Source: Frankiaceae bacterium (GTDB taxonomy: Bacteria > Actinomycetota > Actinomycetes > BP-191). Taken from it: a stretch of 64,000 nucleotides of DNA. The position numbers and the translations under genes were made by a program. Shown here piece by piece: positions 50,191 to 58,557 of the stretch; position 1 is the first letter of the stretch, and each line of letters begins with the position of its first letter. The stretch covers positions 164,740 through 228,739 of the forward strand of contig DATMES010000002.1 in the NCBI GenBank assembly GCA_035556555.1. Direction: 5' to 3'. Under the pieces are notes generated by a model. That model had not been told where the DNA came from, made no database searches, and saw only the letters and a list, made by a program, of their open reading frames with translations.

Positions 50191-53100
50191 ATGGCTCTTC
50201 GTTTCCGTCCGGGCTTCACGTTGCTCGCCGCTGTGCTGCTGGCACCACAACTGGCCGCGCCACGCCCATCCGACCAGGGTCCACGGCCGACACCGTCCGT
50301 CTCGGAAAGCTTCGTGCCCGCGTCGCTCTCCGAGCCGCCGGCCTGCGCGGAGATGCGTGTGCCCGCCGGAGGCAACCGGTCCGCGGCGGCACCGGGGAGC
50401 GCGTGTCCGGAGCGCGCTACCACGCTGGTGGCGACGCGAACGTCCACGACCGGCGAGGTCGGTGGGCCCGACGTGTACGTGACCGGCGCGCAGCTGGGCA
50501 GCTGGCACTGGTGCGACCAGTACGCCGACGCGCTGTACGCGGCGTTCCCGATGGGAGTCTGCGGAACGATCCGAACGACCACCCCGATCCCGGACTACAC
50601 ACAGGGGTCGGAGTCCTGGAGCGTTCGCGACTCGTGCGGCGTCAGTCAGTACTCGTGGAGCAGCGACCCCGGCTCGTACTGGCGCTACCCGTCGACGGGC
50701 TCGACGCAGTGGATGGCGCTCCCGGTGACCAGGGTCAGGCTCGGCGCGTGCTACGGCACGTGGACGGTGGCGTACACGTACCGGCTCTTCGTCAACGGCA
50801 GCTACCAGGGCGGCACCGTGACGGAGGAGTGGGAGGTGCGAGCCGGCGCGCCGTCGGTGTCGATCTACTACGCGCAGATGTTCGGCAACTCGGACAGCGC
50901 GACGCCCTACACCGGCTCGCAGGCCGACCCCGTGAACTCGTTGACCGGTGCGCTCAGCGACGAGTTCACCGACGCGGCCGTCGCCGCGCGTGGCGGCGGT
51001 CTGGCTCAGGTCAGGTCGTACACGTCGGCAGATGACACCGTCGGGGAGCTCGGTCGTGGCTGGACCTACGCGTACGAGGAATCCGTATCGGTCGATCCCA
51101 CGACGGGCACCGCGACGGTGCACCTCGGCACCGGCCAGCGGCTGACGTTCACGCGTAACGCCGACGGGACGTACGCGCCGGCGTTCGGAGTACGGAACAC
51201 GCTCGTGCGCAGGTCCGACGGCACCTTCGCCCGGACCGACAAGCAGGCCGTGACCTCGGCGTACGACCCGCAGGGCAGGCTGGTGACCCGGCGCGACCGC
51301 AACGGACAAGGTCCGACACTCGCCTACGGTGCCGACGGGCGGCTCGCGACGGTGTCGTCCTCGGGCCGGACGTTGACCTTCGCGCACGACCCGGTCTCCG
51401 GACGACTGACGCGAGTGACGCTGCCCGACGAGCGGTACGTCGCGTACGGGTACGACGCGGCCGGCCTGCTCGAGACTGTCCGCGCGACGGACGGGCAGAC
51501 GACGACGTACGGCTACGACGCCGGCGGCCGCCTCACGTCGATCCGCGACCCTAACGGCGACTACCCCGTGCGTACGACGTACGACCCGCAGACCGGGCGT
51601 GTCGTCGAGCAGCGCGACGCGCGGGCGAAGCTGTCGACGTTCTCGTGGGACCTGGCCACCCAGACGCAGACGATGACCGATCCGCGGGGCAAGGTGTGGC
51701 GCGACGTGTACTCGGGGTCGTTCCTCGTGCGCCGGATCGACCCCGAAGGCGGTACGACGCACTACGCGTGGAGCGACCAGGGCAACCTCGTCGCGGTCAC
51801 CACGCCGCTCGGCGAGACGACGACGTTCGACTACAACAGCGCGGGCAATCTCCTCAGGCGGACCGGCCCACGACTGGCGAAGATCAACAACAACGACTTC
51901 GGCGACTACGAGACTTACACCTACAACACGCTGAACGACCTGACCCGGGTCAACGACTTCAAGCGCCGTGACACCTACTTCTTCTACGACACGAAGGGAA
52001 ACCCGTCACGTACCGAGAGCCCGTTCGGGACGGTGCGTGGTCGTGCGGTCTGGAACGCCGACGGCACCGTGCTCTCGACGACGAACGCGCGCGGAAAGAC
52101 GACGACGTACGAGTACACCGCCGCTGGTGACCGCTCGAAGGCGACAGACCCGCTCGGGAACGTCACGACGTTCTTCTTCGACGGAGTGGGCCGGCTGACG
52201 TCCACCGTGCCTCCTCGCGGCAACGTCGCGGGAGCGAACCCGGACACCTACCGGACTCGCTACACCTACGACGACGCCGACCGGCCGCGGACGACGACCG
52301 ACCCGCTCGGCAACGTCTCCGAGCTGCGCTACGACCCCGGCGGCCGAGTGGAGGCGGCGATCGACGCGAGGCTGAAGGCGACGACGTTCACCTACGACGC
52401 GGCGGGACATGTGCTGACGTCGCAGGGCCCTGACCCCTCTGTGGCGCCGCTTCGCTACACGTACGACGACAACGGGAACGTCGCGACCGCCACGGATTCC
52501 CGGGCGGCCGTCAGCATGTACTCGTACGACGGGGTGAATCGGCAGACGCAGGTGACCGGACCAGCCGGAACGTGGCAGTGGACGTACGACCTCGACGGCC
52601 GCACCAAGACCCTCGTCGCGCCGACCGGGCGGACGATCACGTACGCCTACACCGATGCCGGCCTCGTGAGCGGAATCACGTACTCCGACGGCACGCCGGG
52701 GGTCTCTTTCACGTACGACGCCAAGGGCAACCGGCTCACCATGACGGACGCCGCGGGCACGGCGTCGTACGCGTACGACAACTACGACCGCCTGCTCTCC
52801 GTGACACGCGGCACCGACGTGCTGAGCTACACCTGGGACGCCACTGGAAACGTGGCGACTCGCACCTTCCCCGGACAGACCGCGGACACGTTCACCTACG
52901 ACGACGTCGACCGACTCGTCTCGCTGACCCGTGGCGGTGCCGCGCTCGTCACCTACGCGTACGACACGGCGGCCGGCAAGCGCACGGCGACGTTCCCCAA
53001 CGGCACCGTCGAGACGATCACCACCGATGCCGCCGCGCGCGTCGCGGAGGTCAAGACGACCACCGCCACAGCGACGCTGACGAGAGCCGCGATCAGCTAC

Positions 53101-54501
53101 GACCCCAACGGCAACCCGCTGACGATCCGCAACGGGTTGGACGTCCCGACGACGTACACGTACGACGACCTCGACCGGCTCACCGCCGTGTGTTACTCGA
53201 CGGTGACGTGTACCGGCGCGACCGACTTCGTGCGGTACGCGTACGACGGCAACGACAACCGGCTCACCGAGCAGCGCCCCGCGGGCACGACGACGTGGAC
53301 GTACAACGCGGCCAACCGGCCGATGGCGCGTTCCGGCGCCAACGGCGCCGCGTCGTACACCTACGACCTCGACGGCAACCTCCTGAGCGACGGCACGACG
53401 ACGTTCACCTGGAACGCGTCGCGCCTGCCGGTCAGTGCCAAGGTCGGCAGCAAGGCCGCGACGTTCACGTACGACGGTGATGGCCGACGCCGCACCATGA
53501 CGAAGAGCAACGTCGTCACGCAGTACGTGTGGGACCCGCTCTCCGGCGACCTCGCTCTCGAACGGGAGGGGGCAGGCGCCGTCCAGCGCCGGTACACGTA
53601 CGGACTGGGACTCGTCGGGTACACGGCGGGCGGCGCCGACTACTTCTACGCGACCGACCAGCTCGGGAGCGTGCGCACCGTGACGAGCGCGAGCGGTGCG
53701 CTGCAGTGGTCGTACGAGTACGAGCCGTACGGACGGACGCGTACGTCGACGAGCGCCGGTCGGAACGCGCCCGCCAATCCGCGGCAGTACATCGCCGGCT
53801 ACAACGACGGCACGGACTACCACCTGGGCGCGCGGGCGTACAACCCCGCGGACGCGTCGTTCCGCAGCGCTGATCCGGTCTGGAGGGGCTCACCCGGCAC
53901 CGGCTATGGGTACGGGAACGCGAACCCGATGGCCTACACGGACCCGTTGGGGCTGGATCCGGGCGACAACATCCGCACCGCGGGGAACGTGTCGCTGGGT
54001 GTCGCGATCGCCGCCACTGCGGTCACGGTGCTCTGCCCAGTCTGCGCGCCGGTGTCAGGACCCATCGCGACCGCCGCCTGGCTGGTCAACGCGGGCACTG
54101 GCCTGTACCAGGCGTACCAGTCGTACACGAAGGGCGCTTACGCCCTGGCGGCGTTCCAGGCGGCGATGGCGTTCGCCTCTGGCAAGTTCGGTCTGAACGG
54201 ACTCTCGCGGCAGGGGGGTGGCCTAGCGGCTCGTTACCGGGGGGTCACTGCAAACGGAGAGCGCGGCTCGATCGGTTTCGGTGAGCTGCCTCGGAATGCC
54301 AAGACCTTCGCCGACTTTGATGAGGCAGCCGCTCACCTGCAGCGATACCATGGCGTCGATCCGCGGACAGCGAGCGCACGTCTGCACTCGATCAAGGCCG
54401 AGAACGGGTTCCGCGGCGACGACAACCTTCTCATCGACCGTACGGGCAACGTATTCAACCCGTTCACGCGTGAGCGCCTGGGGACGCTGACCCAGGGATA
54501 G
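50191..54501 (+). CDS. Secreted RHS/YD-repeat polymorphic toxin, second locus
   Basis: A 1436-residue protein with a signal peptide (MALRFRPGFTLLAAVLLAPQ). A Trp/Tyr-rich N-terminal domain extends to ~240, then a DUF6531-like start (DPVNSLTGALSDEFTD, ~250). YD repeats run from ~290 to ~1190 (YGYDAGGRLTSIRDPNGD, YTYDDLDRLTAV). The RHS core ends in LGARAYNPADASFRSADPV and DPLGLDPGD. A hydrophobic pretoxin segment (VAIAATAVTVLCPVCAP) and a C-terminal domain (~1330-1436) follow. The tip carries RLHSIKAENGFRGDDNLLID and NVFNPFTRERLG, a pattern I cannot assign to an enzyme. Candidate immunity genes follow directly. Confidence 0.88.
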   Translation: MALRFRPGFTLLAAVLLAPQLAAPRPSDQGPRPTPSVSESFVPASLSEPPACAEMRVPAGGNRSAAAPGSACPERATTLVATRTSTTGEVGGPDVYVTGAQLGSWHWCDQYADALYAAFPMGVCGTIRTTTPIPDYTQGSESWSVRDSCGVSQYSWSSDPGSYWRYPSTGSTQWMALPVTRVRLGACYGTWTVAYTYRLFVNGSYQGGTVTEEWEVRAGAPSVSIYYAQMFGNSDSATPYTGSQADPVNSLTGALSDEFTDAAVAARGGGLAQVRSYTSADDTVGELGRGWTYAYEESVSVDPTTGTATVHLGTGQRLTFTRNADGTYAPAFGVRNTLVRRSDGTFARTDKQAVTSAYDPQGRLVTRRDRNGQGPTLAYGADGRLATVSSSGRTLTFAHDPVSGRLTRVTLPDERYVAYGYDAAGLLETVRATDGQTTTYGYDAGGRLTSIRDPNGDYPVRTTYDPQTGRVVEQRDARAKLSTFSWDLATQTQTMTDPRGKVWRDVYSGSFLVRRIDPEGGTTHYAWSDQGNLVAVTTPLGETTTFDYNSAGNLLRRTGPRLAKINNNDFGDYETYTYNTLNDLTRVNDFKRRDTYFFYDTKGNPSRTESPFGTVRGRAVWNADGTVLSTTNARGKTTTYEYTAAGDRSKATDPLGNVTTFFFDGVGRLTSTVPPRGNVAGANPDTYRTRYTYDDADRPRTTTDPLGNVSELRYDPGGRVEAAIDARLKATTFTYDAAGHVLTSQGPDPSVAPLRYTYDDNGNVATATDSRAAVSMYSYDGVNRQTQVTGPAGTWQWTYDLDGRTKTLVAPTGRTITYAYTDAGLVSGITYSDGTPGVSFTYDAKGNRLTMTDAAGTASYAYDNYDRLLSVTRGTDVLSYTWDATGNVATRTFPGQTADTFTYDDVDRLVSLTRGGAALVTYAYDTAAGKRTATFPNGTVETITTDAAARVAEVKTTTATATLTRAAISYDPNGNPLTIRNGLDVPTTYTYDDLDRLTAVCYSTVTCTGATDFVRYAYDGNDNRLTEQRPAGTTTWTYNAANRPMARSGANGAASYTYDLDGNLLSDGTTTFTWNASRLPVSAKVGSKAATFTYDGDGRRRTMTKSNVVTQYVWDPLSGDLALEREGAGAVQRRYTYGLGLVGYTAGGADYFYATDQLGSVRTVTSASGALQWSYEYEPYGRTRTSTSAGRNAPANPRQYIAGYNDGTDYHLGARAYNPADASFRSADPVWRGSPGTGYGYGNANPMAYTDPLGLDPGDNIRTAGNVSLGVAIAATAVTVLCPVCAPVSGPIATAAWLVNAGTGLYQAYQSYTKGAYALAAFQAAMAFASGKFGLNGLSRQGGGLAARYRGVTANGERGSIGFGELPRNAKTFADFDEAAAHLQRYHGVDPRTASARLHSIKAENGFRGDDNLLIDRTGNVFNPFTRERLGTLTQG

Positions 54502-54521
54502 AGAGACCCACGAGGACACAG

Positions 54522-54743
54522 ATGGCCCCACGGACGACTCCGGTCTTCGCTGTCATTCGGCTCGACGCGTTCCAGGCTCCTGAGAGCCGCAGCCGCGTCA
54601 CCGTGAAAGAAATCGTGCGCACCCAAGCCGAGGCAGAGGCAGAGGTCGAGCGGCTCAATCGCCTCAACGGCGACAAGGACGTGGAGTACTCCTGGCAGGC
54701 CACGCGGTTGGTCGACCGCGACTCTCCACATCCGGTCCGGTGA
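54522..54743 (+). CDS. Small protein downstream of toxin, candidate immunity
   Basis: A 73-residue protein; GAGGACAC precedes the ATG. It has VFAVIRLDAFQ, a basic VTVKEIVRTQ strand, a Glu/Ala-rich helix (EAEAEVERLNRLNGDKD) and a closing YSWQATRLV strand: a compact alpha/beta unit. It lies 20 bases after the YD-repeat toxin gene and overlaps the next gene by four bases, the placement expected of an immunity gene, but such small proteins also occur elsewhere in actinobacteria. Confidence 0.6.
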   Translation: MAPRTTPVFAVIRLDAFQAPESRSRVTVKEIVRTQAEAEAEVERLNRLNGDKDVEYSWQATRLVDRDSPHPVR

Positions 54744-55510
54744 CGGAACCTTTACGCACCTACGACCTCTCGGTCTCACCCGAAGGGCCGGTCTATGGCG
54801 CGCTGCTCCGCGCGGCCGCGGCCGTTCCCGCTGACGTCCTGGGAGTGGTCTGGCACTCGGAGGGGCTGGCGAAGACGGACAGGGCGCGAGCCGTCCTTGC
54901 CGCGCTGGAGCCGCACCTGCTGGCAGCCGAGGAGGTCAGTGCCTGGCCAGGGGCTCGAACCTACGGATGGACCGCGACGCGATACACGTACGCCCTCAGC
55001 CCCGAGTCGCTCGACGTCCTGCTTCGTTCCGCGGCCAGCATCTTCGACTGGGTGAGTCCGGACCTGCCCGAGGACGCCCACTTCCTGAGGGCCGATGGAT
55101 CCACGGTGCTCGGCTCGACCGCGCAGGAGGACGATGTCTGGGTCGAGCTTACGGACGACGAGGTGGCGGTGTGGCGCGCCCAGGCGCCACCGGAGGTACG
55201 TGACGCGCTTCGGCAGCATCAGTCCACGTACGAGGCCGACCTGCTGAAAGCTCTCGGCGAGCTGGCCGGCACCTTCGCGGGACGGCTGCCCGCCGTCGTT
55301 ACCGCCAACGTCGAGAACCTCCTCGCCGAGGGTAGGCGAGATTCGGCTGTGGAGGTCACCTGTGCCGCCCTGGTCGCGAACCGCCTCTCAGTCGCACGGG
55401 ACGAGTTCGCCCGCCTGCGTGACCTGGCTGTAGCAGTCGGGGTCGCCGCGGAGCAGGTCGAACGCGTGCGCCCGCTGATCGGCCCTGACCCGAAGGCGAG
55501 AGACGAATAA
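54740..55510 (+). CDS. Candidate immunity protein, apparently two-domain
   Basis: A 256-residue protein starting at a GTG that overlaps the upstream stop. The N-terminal ~140 residues are alpha/beta with a Trp-rich core (WPGARTYGWTATRYTYAL, SIFDWVSPDLPEDAHFL). The C-terminal ~90 residues are helical (LLKALGELAGTFAG, ENLLAEGRRDSAVEVTCAAL, VARDEFARLRDLAVAVGV) and resemble MafI-type immunity proteins. No membrane segment is present. Two immunity folds in one chain would suggest a history of toxin exchange at the locus. Function is inferred from position and fold impression. Confidence 0.55.
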   Translation: MTEPLRTYDLSVSPEGPVYGALLRAAAAVPADVLGVVWHSEGLAKTDRARAVLAALEPHLLAAEEVSAWPGARTYGWTATRYTYALSPESLDVLLRSAASIFDWVSPDLPEDAHFLRADGSTVLGSTAQEDDVWVELTDDEVAVWRAQAPPEVRDALRQHQSTYEADLLKALGELAGTFAGRLPAVVTANVENLLAEGRRDSAVEVTCAALVANRLSVARDEFARLRDLAVAVGVAAEQVERVRPLIGPDPKARDE

Positions 55511-55597
55511 CCGCTCCGCAACCAGGAGAACCGAGGTTCGTTCTAGAACTCTGCAGTCAGGACGGCTAACGCTCAGGTAACGCCCAGTTGGACATTT

Positions 55598-55690
55598 CGG
55601 GCAGGTCCTGGCTACGGTCGTGTGTCGTTCGCCGGGGTGGGGAAGCTCCGGCGGCCCGAAGCGCCTGGGCCGCCGCATGCCCCCTGCCCG
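55598..55690 (+). promoter_or_regulatory. Structured leader upstream of rpfB
   Basis: CGGGCAGG (55598-55605) can pair with CCTGCCCG (55683-55690), closing a region with two internal hairpins: CGCCGG/CCGGCG (55630-55635 with 55648-55653) and GCGGCCC/GGGCCGC (55651-55657 with 55667-55673). The two internal hairpins share three bases, so they may be alternatives. The rpfB start is 24 bases further on. No known riboswitch core was recognised. Confidence 0.4.
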
Positions 55691-55713
55691 GACCCTCCGG
55701 ACATCGGAGCACT

Positions 55714-56778
55714 GTGCGCAAGCGGATCTTCCAGGGCTTGATCCTGTCCACGCTCCTCACCGCGGGCTACGCGTGGGTGAGCTTCGACAAGACGGTGCAG
55801 GTCGAGATCGACGGCCGCCCGCAGGCCATCCGTACGTTCGCCGGCACCGTCGGCGGCGTCCTCGACCAGCTCAACGTCGAGCCCGGGGCGCACGACCTCG
55901 TCGCGCCGAAGGAAGACGTTCCCGTCAAGGACGGACAGCGCATCGTCGTCCGCCGGGGCCGCCAGCTCACGATCACGCTCAACGGCAAGACCCGCACCGT
56001 CTGGACCACCGCCCTGACGGTCGCCGAGGCGCTCGACCAGCTCGCGATCCGCAACGCGCACGGCGCGTTCACCTCCGCCTCGCGCTCGCGTGAGATCCCG
56101 CTCGACGGCATCGCGTTCGAGGTCCGCACCCCGGGCCGCGTCACGATCCTCGCGGACGGCAAGGCCCACGTGCGCGTCACCACCAAGGCGACGCTGCGCG
56201 AGGTCTTCAAGGACGCCCACATCGCGCTGGCCAAGACCGACAAGGTCTCCAAGCCGCTGACCACGCTCCCCAAGGACGGCCTCGTCGTCCGGGTGACGCG
56301 GGTCCGCGCCGGCAAGGAGACCGAGAACGTCGCCATCCCGTTCACCACGGTCCGCAAGCCCGACGCCTCCATGTGGCTCGGCGAGACCCGCGTCGCCACG
56401 CACGGCATCCCCGGCGTCAAGCTGCGCACCTACCGCCTCCGCTACATCGACAAGAAGCTCGCCGCCCGATGGCTGGTCGGCTCCAAGGTCGTCCGCAAGC
56501 CGGTGACGCAGGTCGTCTACTACGGCACCAAGCGGCGTACGGTCGACGACCTCAACTGGTACGCCCTCGCGCGCTGCGAGTCCGGCAACAACCCCCGCGC
56601 CATCGGCGGCGGCGGCCTGTACCGCGGCCTCTACCAGTTCCGTATCTCCACGTGGCAGAGCGTCGGCGGCACCGGCGACCCGATCGACGCCTCGGTGTCG
56701 GAGCAGACGTACCGCGCGAAGCTGCTCTACCTGCGCGCCGGCCGCGGCCAGTGGCCGTACTGCGGACGGTTCCTGTAG
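55714..56778 (+). CDS. rpfB: Resuscitation-promoting factor RpfB-like transglycosylase
   Basis: A 354-residue exported muralytic factor; GTG start with GGAG five bases upstream. After a signal-anchor (1-~22, [18 protein letters not shown]) come three DUF348 repeats ([57 protein letters not shown]). A G5 domain follows (~195-265), then the Rpf lysozyme-like domain with catalytic Glu near 289 ([20 protein letters not shown]). It ends in CGRFL. Gene order rpfB-rsmA-ispE is the classical actinobacterial one. Confidence 0.94.
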   Translation: MRKRIFQGLILSTLLTAGYAWVSFDKTVQVEIDGRPQAIRTFAGTVGGVLDQLNVEPGAHDLVAPKEDVPVKDGQRIVVRRGRQLTITLNGKTRTVWTTALTVAEALDQLAIRNAHGAFTSASRSREIPLDGIAFEVRTPGRVTILADGKAHVRVTTKATLREVFKDAHIALAKTDKVSKPLTTLPKDGLVVRVTRVRAGKETENVAIPFTTVRKPDASMWLGETRVATHGIPGVKLRTYRLRYIDKKLAARWLVGSKVVRKPVTQVVYYGTKRRTVDDLNWYALARCESGNNPRAIGGGGLYRGLYQFRISTWQSVGGTGDPIDASVSEQTYRAKLLYLRAGRGQWPYCGRFL

Positions 56779-56782
56779 CCCA

Positions 56783-56819
56783 CCCCACGACCGCGCTGCG
56801 CGCGGCCGCGGGGACCCCG
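56783..56819. repeat. CCCCACG-type GC palindrome, copy 2
   Basis: It opens CCCCACGACCGCGCTGCGCG and closes GGCCGCGGGGACCCCG, between rpfB and rsmA. It is closely similar to the copies at 23376 and 63620. Confidence 0.6.
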
Positions 56820-56830
56820 AGCGTCCGAGG

Positions 56831-57649
56831 ATGAGTCTCGGACCCGCAGAGATCCGGGCGCTCGCATCGCGCCTGGGGATCCGCCCGACGAAGTCGCTCG
56901 GCCAGAACTTCGTCCACGACGCCAACACCGTGCGCCGCATCGTGCGCGCGGCAGGACTCTCCGCCGATGACGTCGTCGTCGAGGTCGGGCCAGGGCTCGG
57001 CTCGCTGACCGTCGAGCTGCTGCCCGCCGTGTCGCGGGTCATCGCGGTCGAGATCGACCCGGTGCTCGCGTCGGCGCTGCCGGAGACGGCTGCCCGGGCC
57101 GGTGGGGTGCTCGACGTCGTCACGGCCGACGCACTGCGCGTGACCGAGCTCCCCGCGGAGCCGACGGCGCTCGTTGCGAACCTGCCGTACAACGTCGCCG
57201 TCCCCGTCCTCCTCACGATGCTGGAACGGTTCCCGACGCTCGCCCACGGCCTCGTCATGGTGCAGCAGGAGGTCGCCGACCGGCTGACCGCGCCACCCGG
57301 CTCGCGGACGTACGGCATCCCCTCGGTCAAGCTCGCCTGGTACGCCGCCGCGCGGCAGGCCGGGTCCGTGCCGCGCAGCGTCTTCTGGCCGGTGCCCAAC
57401 GTCGACTCGGGGCTCGTCGCGTTCACCCGCCGCGAGCCGCCGGAGGGCGCAGAGCGCGTAGCGACTTTCGCCGTGATCGACGCGGCGTTCGCGCAGCGGC
57501 GCAAGACGCTGCGGGCGGCGCTGGCGGGGTGGGCGGGCTCCGCGGCCGCTGCCGAGGAGGCGTTGCGGCGCGCGGGCGTCGAGCCGGGGCTGCGCGGCGA
57601 GGCGCTCGGCGTGGGCGACTTCGCGCGCATCGCCGCGGCGCGCGAGTAG
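56831..57649 (+). CDS. rsmA: 16S rRNA dimethyladenosine transferase RsmA (KsgA)
   Basis: A 272-residue SAM-dependent enzyme dimethylating A1518 and A1519 of 16S rRNA. It has [18 protein letters not shown] at the N-terminus, motif [13 protein letters not shown], motif [13 protein letters not shown] with the catalytic NLPY, and [12 protein letters not shown]. Length matches KsgA. It lies between rpfB and ispE; ispE starts 14 bases after its stop. Confidence 0.95.
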   Translation: MSLGPAEIRALASRLGIRPTKSLGQNFVHDANTVRRIVRAAGLSADDVVVEVGPGLGSLTVELLPAVSRVIAVEIDPVLASALPETAARAGGVLDVVTADALRVTELPAEPTALVANLPYNVAVPVLLTMLERFPTLAHGLVMVQQEVADRLTAPPGSRTYGIPSVKLAWYAAARQAGSVPRSVFWPVPNVDSGLVAFTRREPPEGAERVATFAVIDAAFAQRRKTLRAALAGWAGSAAAAEEALRRAGVEPGLRGEALGVGDFARIAAARE

Positions 57650-57663
57650 ATACGGTTCGGGGC

Positions 57664-58557
57664 GTGGTCACGGTCCGCGCCCCGGGGAAGGTCAACCTTC
57701 ACCTGTCCGTGGGCGGGCGCAGGGACGACGGCTACCACGACGTGACGACGGTGTTCCAAGCGGTGTCGCTCTACGACGACGTCACCGTCACGCCCGAGCC
57801 CTCGGAGATCACCTGCCGCGTCTCCGGCGAGGGCGCGGGCGAGCTGCCCACCGACTCCGGCAACCTCGCCGTCGCCGCCGCGCTCCGCCTCGCCGTCGCG
57901 GCAGGCGTCGACGCGGGAGCGGCCCTGCAGCTCGTCAAGGGCATCCCCGTCGCGGGCGGCATGGCCGGCGGCTCGGCCGACGCCGCGGCGACGCTGGTGG
58001 CGTGCGACGCGCTGTGGCAGACGGGATTCCCGCGCGAGGATCTCGAGGCGATCGCGGCGACGCTCGGGAGCGACGTGCCGTTCGCGCTGCACGGCGGCAG
58101 CGCGCTCGGCGTGGGGCGCGGCGAGCAGGTCTCGCCGGTGCTCGTACGCGGGCAGTTCCACTGGGTGTTCGCGCTCGCCGAGCGCGGCCTCTCCACGGCG
58201 TCCGTCTACGAGGAGCACGACCGCGGCGACCCGCAGCCCGAACGCGAGCCGGACGGCGTCCTCGCCGCCCTGCGCGCCGCCGACGCTGTGGCGCTGGGCA
58301 GGGCGTTGCACAACGACCTCCAGGCCGCCGCGCTGCGCCTGCGCCCCGCCCTTCGCAAGACCCTCGACGCGGGCATGGAACGCGGCGCCCTCGGCGCGGT
58401 GGTGAGCGGGTCGGGGCCGACGTGCGCGTTCCTCGCGGGATCGCAGAGCGACGCCGTGGCGCTGGCGGCGGGCCTTGCGGGCGCGGGCGTGTGCCGGGCG
58501 GTGCGGACGGCGTACGGGCCGGTCCAGGGCGCGCGGATCGTCGAGCTGCGCGAGTGA
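57664..58557 (+). CDS. ispE: 4-diphosphocytidyl-2-C-methyl-D-erythritol kinase
   Basis: A 297-residue GHMP kinase of the MEP isoprenoid pathway; GTG start. It has RAPGKVNLHLSVGGRRDDGYH near the N-terminus (catalytic Lys and Asp context), the ATP loop PVAGGMAGGSADAAATL, LGSDVPFALHGG and the C-terminal VVSGSGPTCAFL motif. Its stop overlaps the ABC-F start. The presence of ispE implies the organism uses the MEP pathway. Confidence 0.95.
   Translation: MVTVRAPGKVNLHLSVGGRRDDGYHDVTTVFQAVSLYDDVTVTPEPSEITCRVSGEGAGELPTDSGNLAVAAALRLAVAAGVDAGAALQLVKGIPVAGGMAGGSADAAATLVACDALWQTGFPREDLEAIAATLGSDVPFALHGGSALGVGRGEQVSPVLVRGQFHWVFALAERGLSTASVYEEHDRGDPQPEREPDGVLAALRAADAVALGRALHNDLQAAALRLRPALRKTLDAGMERGALGAVVSGSGPTCAFLAGSQSDAVALAAGLAGAGVCRAVRTAYGPVQGARIVELRE

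Noticed and set aside
55560..55713. c-di-AMP (ydaO-type) riboswitch upstream of rpfB
   Set aside because: Pairing potential is present, but I could not find the conserved core sequences of that class.
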